Assembly (NCBI GenBank): GCA_964036295.1
Contig: OZ038469.1
Coordinates: 7,890,067-7,954,066 of the forward strand
Direction of reading: 5' to 3'
DNA: 64,000 nucleotides
DNA from: Plumapathes pennacea
Lineage: Eukaryota; Cnidaria; Anthozoa; Antipatharia; Myriopathidae
Below the pieces are notes generated by a model. It was not told the DNA's origin, made no database searches, and worked only from the letters and a program-made list of their open reading frames with translations. Both the position numbers and the translations under genes were made by a program. Of this stretch, positions 55,343-64,000 are shown one piece after another (position 1 is the stretch's first letter; every line of letters starts with the position of its first letter).

Positions 55343-55935
55343 GCACTCACCCAGTTGAAGACCCCCCAAAGGAACATTTGATGGAAAGCTCTGCTGATAA
55401 TACAGGGGAATATAACAAATCAGAATCAAATGTGGGACAAGAAGCAGAGTCAAGTGCAGCTGAAACAAATGCAGAATCAAGTGCACCAGAAGCAAATGGT
55501 ACTCAGACGTCAAAAGCACCAAAGAAAAGAAGTGGTAGGTCTGATGGTCCCAAAAAAACATCTCGCCTGTGCGATGTAGTGGAGCAATCTAATGAACAGA
55601 TGAAGCATATGCAGGAATACATACAGAGTTCATCTACATTAGACATGTTCTAAAGAAAGAGAAGCCGACAATTTTTTCTCCAAATGTTCGGCATGATGGC
55701 CCAAACTATGATGGGGATGACCCAAATGATGATGGAGCAAGGAACTGGTCCAGGATATCTACCAAACCAGGTATAAGCACATCAGAGTGTACAGCCAAAC
55801 TACAGATTTCCCCTTAATGGCATAGGCTATGGATCCTATACTCCACCAGCCAGATCATCATCATCAAGCTCAGTTAAAAGTGAACTAACATCACATGAAG
55901 ATGACATTTTCTTGCAGAATCTGCAAAATGCAGAG
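55343..55935 (+). pseudogene. Exon of a Ser/Glu/Met-rich protein with two nonsense codons
   Basis: Acceptor TTGTCATGCAG|GC and donor GCAGAG|GTACAT bracket 593 bp in one frame: acidic ESSAAETNAESSAPEANG, basic KAPKKRSGRSDGPKK, a helix SNEQMKHMQEYIQ, Met-rich MMAQTMMGMTQMMMEQG, then NGIGYGSYTPPARSSSSSS. It is interrupted by TAA at 55651 and TAA at 55774. The apparent 24-bp 'intron' between 55771 and 55794 is too short, so both stops are real. It resembles the C-terminal part of Myb/trihelix proteins carried by Harbinger-like transposons; that is a guess. Confidence 0.5.
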
Positions 55936-56509
55936 GTACATGTTTTAAGTCGACAATGTGGGTTTGTTGAACTATGTTGAGTTAAACTTCCAATGATAAC
56001 TGTTTAATCCACTATAACAGCAATACTGGTATGCTAATTTGTTCGACACATTTACATTTTCCGTTTTTATTGGTGTTATTGCTGTTTGTTTATATTAGAA
56101 ACAATTTATGTATTTCCAGAAGTATCCATACTTCCCCAATGGGAGGCGTTTTACTTGCCACCCCAATATCTATGTGAAATGCATTTTTTGATGTAATAAC
56201 TTGACTCGAATGTGGCCAAAAAAATTATCTTTTCTGAATTTATTTGATGGTTCCTATTTCAACAGAAAGGACACGGTAGAGACAACGGGGAAGCGTGGAA
56301 GAAAAATTCCATTTATTTTAACCCCAGATACGAACGATAGAATCAGCCTCTTGAACAAGGAGTAGGGTTTATCGTACGACAACCATATATGGAATACAAG
56401 ACAAGCCGCCAGATGTACACATACAGGGCTCTCATGTGCGCATGGAAGGCTCTCATGTACTCATACAGGGCTCTGAGTACCAGTCTCCAACCGCGAAGCA
56501 GCATTCAAA

Positions 56510-57255
56510 ATGGCGGAAGAAGAACTTCATTATATTCATCATTCCATTACTAAAATCCACGTCGGAAAGGTTCTTAAGCTGGTAGAATGCAGTGCCAGCA
56601 ATTGTTTGACTTGTGTTGGTTTGCCGAGAGGGCTTTACCATTGCCCTCTATGTCCACTTGCCTTTCAAATCCATTCGAAATTAAAAGATCATCATGTGTC
56701 GGTGCACTGGAACAGCAGGAATTGTTTCGCAGGTACGTCGTACAGCTTGAATATAGCATTGTATTTACTGTAACAAGCAATGGCCGTAAAGTAACGGTCT
56801 GCAGACAGTACATTTACACTTATTATATTGTTTCTAGAAGCGCAACTTCAGTATTCCAGTTTGTGTAATTGAAAAATATCGAAAATAATGTTACAGCTGA
56901 CGGTTTATTACGGCTGTAATGCCTCCTCTACAGTCTCTTCTTCTTTCCTGTTCTTGAAGGGCAACAAGAGAAAGCTAAAGGCACTTTTTATCGTCTTCGT
57001 CTTATTGGGCTAGTGTTTGTGTGATTCGCTGGAAACACTGGCTGCATTTGTTTTATGTTATTGTGTTTTACAGAATACAACATCCTGAAATGCAAAAATA
57101 TATGTCTCACGGTCTCAAACAAGAAGGACCAAACATGGTGGGAGAAGCCACATTATCATTGCTTTGGCTGCAGGAATCTCTACATTATGTATACTGTACC
57201 AGAACCACAAGAATACCATATGCAGAGTGGTTTCTTTGATCATATTGTTATTTAA
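56510..57255 (+). CDS. Small C2H2 zinc-finger protein, two exons, intact
   Basis: Exons 56510-56732 and 57074-57255 join in phase 1 (CGCAG|GTACGT, TTTTACAG|AA) to give 134 residues. Start MAEEELHYIHHS follows CAAA in a reasonable context. Residues of about 43-65 are a C2H2-type finger, YHCPLCPLAFQIHSKLKDHH followed by VSVH. Exon 2 has a second Cys/His group (CKNIC, HYHCFGC), so two zinc sites are possible. The protein ends with FFDHIVI. Likely nucleic-acid binding; no wider family recognised. No defect seen. Confidence 0.72.
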
Positions 57256-57997
57256 ATGTGGATCCGTGAGGCACTTTGCCAAGTGGATTTGCAGCTTTTT
57301 GACAATGTTATGATGCATTTCACGATCAGTAAGAGGACAGACACAAAAAACTGACGTCATTATTTTTTTTACAAAACAAACACATTTAATACGACCATGC
57401 GGAACCGGAGAATTACAAAATCCTTAGCTTGCAGATGCTGACCAACATTTTTGCCGACAGTCAAATGCCCCATGGGGCGGGCCTAGTTTGCATCCAACAC
57501 ATCCTCTGGAAAGAAATGATCATATAATCATCAATTTTATTGTCATAAGGCCTCTGAAATGATCATAGTCATCAAAGCAACTGAATCCTATCCCACAATT
57601 CCATCCACGCCAAGGTTATCTGCATCATCAAAATGGCCGCCTCTCGTGGCATGCAAAGTGTTCTCGAGATTTATCAGCCGACACTGTTGCCGATTGCTAC
57701 AACTATATTGTATTTGTTACAAGGAGTTTTGTACCTGATGTGTATTACCGCGTAAATGCAGATGACTCTGATGCCTGAGGAAAATTACATGGAATATATC
57801 ATTTTGCATTAGTGTCTTGAATAGGGTACAAATTTTGGTTCAGTCTTGAACAGGGTCACAAATTAGACAGGGTAAAAATATATGTATATATTTGTGTCTT
57901 GAATAGGGTTTGATATTGTGAGCGGTACCTCCCACCCAATTTACCGTTGAGTACCCTCTCCCCCAGGCAAGTGGGGTCTTTTCAACTCTTTAGGCTG
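57256..57997. other. 3' flank of the C2H2 gene with scattered 'GAATAGGGT' words
   Basis: No gene. 57815-57920 repeats TTGAATAGGGT-type words related to the minisatellite at 47200-47515. Confidence 0.45.
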
Positions 57998-58190
57998 GTT
58001 TACACGTAGGACATAAACATAAGCATAAGCGCAAGCATATAAGCATAAGCAAAAATGACAGGAGAGCCACAGTGTGACATAAGTATAACTAGATAAGAAA
58101 ATATTTTATGCTAATATGTTGCATTGTGACGTTCTTGTCATTTATGCTTATGCTTGCACTTATGCTTATATTTATGTCGTACGTGTAAAC
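57998..58190. mobile_element. MITE with GTTTACACGTA termini
   Basis: The left end GTTTACACGTAGGACATAAA and the right end ATTTATGTCGTACGTGTAAAC are inverted partners for over 40 bp, through CATAAGCATAAGYGCAAGCAT. 193 bp, non-coding. Confidence 0.82.
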
Positions 58191-58438
58191 TCACAAATAG
58201 CTACAAATTGCTGTTTACATCAGATGCTACTTTTTTATTTTTTGAATGTCATTCATTGACACATAACCCATATTTTTCTCTTTGCTGTAGATCTTTTGGA
58301 TGAAGCTTTGGAGTCCTGTGTTAACATGGGTGGCAATGAAAAATAAAACATTGCTCCTGGGATGCCAGAATGTCAGCATTGTCAATTAACTGGGACAACT
58401 GCCGAGAGGACTATTGGTTCAAATCATGATTAAAATGA

Positions 58439-61428
58439 AACAAGACAGGCCCGTGGCCAGTGCGCTTGTGACGTCATTAGTACAATGAATAGAGACACGC
58501 GGGGTCCCGGGAGAGGAACTTTTGTCATGCGTTTATATGCAAAAGATATTATAGCCGAGTCAGTTTTTGCAAATGACGGATCCAAGAGCTCCCTTTATTT
58601 TTCTTGCCCTCTTTTCTTCTAATTTTGGTCAAACAGATATTCACGAAAAAGTGTATTATAATAATTGAGAGAAAACAATTATCGAAGGCCCCGTAGGAAT
58701 ATTCTTCGTTTGCAACAACCCAGTTTTCATTGCTTTCCGATGTGCGTGACAGTACTTGTGTGACGCTTTCTATACAACCTGGCAACCTTGTTGAGTGAAT
58801 TTTCAAGCTGACATGTTTTGTGGAGGAACTGTGTTGTCATTTTGTAATGGGATTGACTGGGAAATACCCGACATCTTAAGTAGCTGTAAGACAGCGTAAT
58901 AGCCTTATCTCATCTTCCCAGCGTGTGCATCATGTTCAAGTAGCTGTAGCACATCAAGGCCCCGTCCACACTACGCCGGATAAATTTGAAAATGCAACTT
59001 TCACTCTGAAAACGCAAGAAATGTTTTCCGTCCACACTGGAAAACGGATAAAATGTTTCCGGGCCCAAATGTATTGTTATTGCTCTACAAACGTCCCTGA
59101 CAATCTTTGAAACCACTTGACCTGGCCACGTGAGTCAGGGTTTTCGAAAAGTTCCGTTTTCAAAATGTTTTTCGTCCACACCAAAACGCAAAGCCGGCGC
59201 TTTCAAATTTATCCACTTTTAAGAGCGTTTTCCTAACCGTAAGAATAAAGTTGCGTTTTCAAATTTATCCGGCGTAGTGTGGACGGGGCCTAAAACATGA
59301 CACTTCCCATGATGAAATTACTTCGTATGAAAAAGCCATCTCAGACGTTACGCATCCTACATGTACAAGTCTGATCACTAATATGTTCAAGACTGCTATG
59401 CATTAAGCTTTAACGCAAAATTCTGAGTCGATACGAAATTAATCTCTATCGGAAGCTGCAGACGTTTGAATACCGTGACAACAAAGGCGTGCATCACGGG
59501 CTTGTGGAGCGAACATTACGGCTCGGATAGTCGGATATCAACCTTGAAGACTTCGAGGTATTCAGTGACAAATATTCTCGATGTAATCGCCTGCCGGTCT
59601 TTCCTGCTTTTGTTAAAGCGGCGTGAGTGAAAGCTAAGTAGCTGATGATTCGGGATTCCCCGTTCTATGATATTATGCTCGTGACATTTCATTGACAGAT
59701 CTTGTATCTTAATCTCGCGTGATATTTGCCTCAATCCTATTAGTAATTCAATATCCTCAGACAATAAACAAAGAACCTTTACTGCACGCAAAACGAAGTT
59801 AAACGCCGACTGTTCGTATACGCCGCGCGTTACACAAAGCCGCAGAGTTTCCGACAAAGGGAGACGCTCTGCCCGCAGGGAAAAGTTCAAGTTCTATCAA
59901 GTTTCGACACGTCTTCTACTACTTATTCGATGTTCTTTCACACAAATATTGCTCAGAACACAGATACATTGGTTGAAGCGGTATCTATAATCGAGCATTT
60001 GCAAAACACAACCCTTCGTACTTTACGGGGGTCCCGCTGGTAACACATCAAGCATTTGGGTACGGCTATTTTCAAGTCTTCCGACGCTTAAAAACAATGC
60101 AAGCCAAAATCGCTCCTAAAGTATGGCTTCCGTGCATCCAGAAAGCCAACCGATGATCGTTTTGTTTGGATCAACAACTGAAGGACCGGAATTTTTTTCT
60201 ATATCCCTTGACAGAGAAAACCCATTGTACTTGGTTCTGTGATTTTGATCTCTGACTACGTCTGATCTTGCAATGCCTGTGTTTTAACACATTTTAAAAT
60301 ACAAACGTATCTTAGCACCTCGGTTACTTTTGGCAATCTTCTTCTTGAGCTTCTAGCTTTCTCGCAGCGATGGTTTATTGATCCTAATTTTCTCTTTCCA
60401 TTTCCATCTGTGGCTTTTTATTGTTTCCATGTTGTTTACATGCACGTTCACGGAACGCATTAGCATTGTGAAGTACGTAAGCTCGGGTATAATCATGAAC
60501 TTTTGACGACTTTGGGACATTCTTTGAAATGTATTCTTGTATTAGTCGCCTGCTTTTTCTACTCTTGTTCAAAATGCGTGAAAGGTAATTCAATGGTACG
60601 TGGCTTGGCTCACGACTTTGTCTTGGAGGACTTCGGTTTTCTTTCACATAAACATTTATGGGAATACAATAAAACTGAGCGAAGCAAGATCTACCAACGG
60701 TCACTTTTTCCTCAGCCATTTCCTAATTTTCAAATAATAACGCCATCTGTTCCACTGATTGTTTGACCTTCATGGCACCGAGCCAAAATCTCGCAACAAC
60801 AACATAAATGCACGCAGAGTGAAATTTTGATTCCAAACAAAAGTCAGATTTTCTGACGCTTTACTTGTATCAGCAAGAATAATACAAAGTAAAAGAATAC
60901 AAAGTACCTTCAAGTTCACCCTCATACTAAACAGTTCCATATAATCCGCTATCAAGCGCTTGTCAAGAATCGCCGTCTTTACACAGGTTCTCGTCTTTGT
61001 ATCTCGAGCGCCTTCGTTCAGCTTGTTCCTTCAAGTTCTCAAGGTTCTGGATATTAGATTCTTCGTACATTTCTGTACAGTTGTGCATAGTTATGCAGTT
61101 CATTGATAAATTCATTGCATTTGCTTTCATGGCTTTCAATGTGGCTTTTGAGGCTGAACGGACCGACCCAAGCCAAAACCGCTCAATGAAATTTAGTATG
61201 GGTCTACCGCAGCCGGCGTATGCGTTTGTAAGTAAGATGAGCGGTCCATAAAATAATCCACAGAGCCAACTAAGGCAAGCAACTTGCTGTCTTCAAAATG
61301 GCGAAACTGCTTGCTCGACAAGTCACGTGATCACAACGTCATCACAAATCACATGATAATATCAACCAATCATCGCATGCAGATCTCTAACCCAGAAAAA
61401 TATAAAAAAAAAAAAATCGCTGCATTTT
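58439..61428 (-). mobile_element. Unclassified repeat element, copy B (inverted partner of 14889-17636)
   Basis: The reverse complement runs parallel to copy A from the T-rich start at 61428 to ACAGGCCCGTGGCC at 58439. The signal-peptide-like ORF here is frame-broken (60955-60770 and 60719-60384), and the second ORF is 59890-59516. It carries a 333-bp MITE at 58958-59290 and lacks 28 bp relative to A. Just outside the right end is CTTGTGACGTCACAAG; a similar CTTGTGACGTCA lies inside the left end, possibly remnants of the element's own termini. Confidence 0.75.
58958..59290. mobile_element. PIF/Harbinger-like MITE nested in copy B
   Basis: Ends GGCCCCGTCCACACTACGCC and GGCGTAGTGTGGACGGGGCC are exact inverted partners; similarity extends inward through GGATAAATTTGAAAACGCAA. 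Copy A has the uninterrupted site (CACATTAAAACATG read on B's strand), and B reads CACATCAA|element|TAAAACATG. This fits a three-base TAA duplication with one copy mutated, as for PIF/Harbinger (TWA). Confidence 0.85.
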
Positions 61429-61439
61429 ATAGCTTGTGA

Positions 61440-63283
61440 CGTCACAAGCAATGAGAATAAAGAACGTATCTGAACTCTGTAAGAAGTTTAGGCTTTTGTG
61501 CAAAATAGGACTGCACTTCATTTGTTTGTACATTGACTCAGTGTGAGAGGAAAATCTAGATTTGCCTTCTATTCTAAGTGGGTGCTGTCATGCCACTGCT
61601 TTTTGCAAAACGTTCACTGGTCAAATTAAGATTTAAGTTTTCATAATTTGTCACAATTATTGTTTATACAAGGTTAGAACCGAATTTAAATTAAAAGAAC
61701 AGTATAACAGAATGATTACCTTATTACATGATGGTGGCAGTATTCTATCCTATCCTTAAATGCTAAGATTTTGTAATGGTTTTGACTGAGTACATTCTTG
61801 TTTCTGATCCTGTGTTCCATTGTGTTTGATATAGAGCCATTTTTGGATGACTTTCAAACACCAAAATAAAGTAATTACGCATACAAAACACTTTCAACCA
61901 ACTGAAAGCCAAGGAAATCGCGTTTGGTTTTACTTTAAAGAATAAATCATTCAACCGTGGGCGGACACCTGCAAACCATTGCCACTTGCATTCTTGCGCG
62001 AAAATATTGCAATCAGGTTTTTCTATTTCCATTTAAAAGAAAGTGTGTGTTAGTCATGCAGTGCCGAGGTACTGTACAGACCTTTATCGTGGTAATGACA
62101 CCTTATGTAAAACTTGGACAAAGATGAATTTATGACACACAGCTGGAAAAGCATATTTAGTCAATGCACGAATTTTCAGACTCAAACTTAAGAGCAGGTG
62201 ACTGTAAATATCGAGAACTGGCCGTCAAAACCGAAATTTCGGATTCTTCATATTTGGTCACGAGAAACCCTTTGGTGAACTATCTACGAAATTTACAATT
62301 AAACTTTCCAAATAGCTTTCGTTTTTGAGAAATCCTGTAAAACAGGAAATGCCGTGTTCGCCCGTTAAATTTTGCCGAAAATTGGTACATTTTCAAATCG
62401 CTCAGAAAAAAAGACGGCTGAAGATATCAAAGCCATATTTTGCAGTCGAGTAGGGCATCTACTTCACAAAACACATGTGTAAAAATATTACAAGAAAATG
62501 AGTTTTTACACATCGTTTTGAAAAAGCCAAACATTCCTATTTTTAGCACTTTGGTAAACACGTGACATTAAGGAAACTTTGCAGCCGAAAATATTGTCCT
62601 GGTACATCGAAATTTAGAATAAAATTTGTACTAGCGATAAGCCCTGTTATCGTACTGTTACATATAAAAAATTCAGCTTGGGCAATTTAAATGCCAGCTG
62701 TTGAGAGAAGTAAACGCATAAGGAACTTTTCATGTATTGGTTTCAGAAATTGCAACCGGTCACGCAAGCACATTGTAGACAAATTTCAATTTATTGTTGA
62801 TTGTGTTTTATTTTTGCTAAAGTAACATAGAGTTTTTATTCGAATACAAAATCCAATGTTCTAATGAGCTTTGTATTGCGCTGTATCCCTATAAAAATGA
62901 ATTCTAGAGTACCTTGGTGATAACTGATCGCAAACCGCAAAAGTTAAAAGGTCAACTGGAGCGTCAGTTTTCCACCTACGCTATCCAACCGAAATTTCTT
63001 CATCATCTTGAAGCTTGTCATTTACTTTAGGTCACTGGCTACTGTTTATATGTCTAGCGTGTAAATCAACTTGTGTAAGGTTTTGCGAAACTCGGGTTTC
63101 AGATACCTCATGAGCGGTGTCAACAACATGCCGTAATTAACATAAACCCGGTAGGCACGGATGATTTGGAGAATTGAGAATTGGTCGGAAACCTTTTACC
63201 TCTACTACCCTCAGCATGAAAAGGTCCGCCCCATGCAAAGTGCCGGGAACAGACTCAAGAGACCATGCAGCGACTTGCAAGAA
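61440..63283. other. Non-coding stretch
   Basis: AT-rich with no supported gene, repeat array or RNA. A minus-strand open frame at 61763-62032 has no motif and unremarkable composition. Confidence 0.4.
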
Positions 63284-64000
63284 TTAATCCATGCATGTAC
63301 ATTCAGTGCGTACTAACTCTTGTAGCAGAGTCACATATGGGGCCTTCTTCCGTACTGGTGGAAAAGGAACAGCTAGTCCAAGTTCACTGCAAAACAATTG
63401 CAACTGCCCCAGTTTCTGCTTTGAAAGAGAGTCTGCCTTGACCATTTTGCACAAATTTTGCTGGGCACAGACAATGGGATGAACCACCTGCAGTGTGGCC
63501 AAAACAAACTCTCTAGCGTTGGCAAAATTTTTCTCATCGTTAGCAGCTAAAATATCTTCTTCTTCGACTGCTTGGCCCACTGGTTGCCGTCGGATCTTTA
63601 CAGCCAGCCTTGAAAATAAGGATGAAACTTGGAGCGGGGTTAGGAATTCACACACTGCAAATAAACGCTTTCCATTTGGATCTTTTTCTCGGCGCATTTC
63701 TCTTGCGACTACCTCGGAATCCATTTTGCGTCCTGTATCCTGTCCGATGTTAAATTTTGTGACCAGATACGATTTCTGTTTCTCACTGAAGCGATACGGC
63801 TTCTTTGTTTGCTTTAAGGCCCAGCCTTCTTTTAGCCGTTCGTTTGTAACAGAAGTCGTCACTTTTTCTGTGATCAACACCGGAATCTTGCCAACGCCCT
63901 CAAAAAGTCTTGCAGCATATTCTTCTTTGGCGCGGTCGAGCAGGGTTGCTCTTTCCACGGATTTTGTACATCTCTCATACGATAAATGATTTTCTAATGC
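63284..64000 (-). CDS. C-terminal exon of an expanded cnidarian gene family (partial, continues past the right edge)
   Basis: The minus strand is open from the window edge to the stop at 63284, about 239 residues. It begins LENHLSYERC (a possible end of a C2H2 finger), then TLLDRAKEEYAARLFEG, KEGWALKQTKKPYRFSEKQK, SYLVTKFNIGQDTGRKMD, VVAREMRREKDPNGKRLF, EFLTPLQVSSLFSRLA and a hydrophobic tail. I recall this 'GWALK...YL..KF..G..TG.K..P..VA..MR' block from many cnidarian and fish proteins that carry C2H2 fingers, of unknown function and possibly transposon origin. The frame shows no break. The 5' part lies outside the window. Confidence 0.65.
   Translation of the reverse strand, partial: ALENHLSYERCTKSVERATLLDRAKEEYAARLFEGVGKIPVLITEKVTTSVTNERLKEGWALKQTKKPYRFSEKQKSYLVTKFNIGQDTGRKMDSEVVAREMRREKDPNGKRLFAVCEFLTPLQVSSLFSRLAVKIRRQPVGQAVEEEDILAANDEKNFANAREFVLATLQVVHPIVCAQQNLCKMVKADSLSKQKLGQLQLFCSELGLAVPFPPVRKKAPYVTLLQELVRTECTCMD

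Noticed and set aside
55771-55794. GT...AG bracketed 24-bp 'intron' that would remove a stop
   Set aside because: Far below the minimal length for spliceosomal introns; the stop is better explained as CAA to TAA.
1-64000. CRISPR arrays, bacterial operons, riboswitches
   Set aside because: The sequence is intron-bearing animal DNA; the tandem repeats lack spacer organisation of CRISPR arrays.

Overview
This 64 kb window is nuclear DNA of an intron-rich animal. The mix of transposon families, the dense short repeats, the GT-AG introns and several protein families that I recall as greatly expanded in cnidarians suggest a cnidarian, most likely a stony coral. That assignment is inference from memory of such genomes, not from a database match. 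Every multi-exon model below was assembled by hand from reading frame, splice signals and intron phase.

Layout. 0.3-2.1 kb: 5' part of a minus-strand gene with phase-1 acidic and polyglutamine exons. 2.3-3.6 kb: a complete two-exon Merlin (ISXO2/IS1595-type) transposase gene, divergent from the first gene. 4.5-8.4 kb: LINE fragment, foldback elements, a dispersed repeat family, a 925-bp 28S rRNA pseudogene and a piggyBac-type MITE. 8.6-10.8 kb: a clean five-exon RING plus TRAF-type zinc-finger gene. 11.3-14.3 kb: two adjoining satellites (113-bp higher-order and 15-bp units). 14.9-17.6 kb: unknown element copy A, whose near-identical inverted partner (copy B) lies at 58.4-61.4 kb and carries a nested PIF/Harbinger-like MITE. 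19.1-25.7 kb: an 18-exon plus-strand gene encoding an OTU/vertnin-like domain followed by a PHD finger. 26.1-29.9 kb: a palindrome-rich satellite that switches orientation midway. 30.0-36.5 kb: an 11-exon minus-strand KDZ (Kyakuja-Dileera-Zisupton) transposase-like gene, tail-to-tail with the OTU-PHD gene.

37-41 kb holds tandem and inverted repeats and a three-exon minus-strand gene with a zinc ribbon and a possibly MADS-like segment. 41.3-43.9 kb is a DIRS-like retroelement remnant (gag-like ORF plus truncated reverse transcriptase) between direct repeats. 44.0-45.4 kb is a 196-bp tandem array leading into a decayed coiled-coil ORF resembling Helitron helicase N-termini. 47.9-53.5 kb is a graveyard of broken elements: THAP/DDE transposase, two dispersed cnidarian families, a Helitron helicase piece and a Tc1/mariner transposase. 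55.3-57.3 kb has one pseudogene and one intact two-exon C2H2 gene. The right edge is cut inside a minus-strand gene.

Conventional host genes are few: the RING-TRAF gene, the OTU-PHD gene, the small C2H2 gene and perhaps the zinc-ribbon gene. The most interesting items are the OTU-PHD gene with its possible D/C/H triad, the KDZ gene with an AT instead of GT at one splice donor, the intact Merlin gene without recognisable terminal inverted repeats, and the large inverted element pair.
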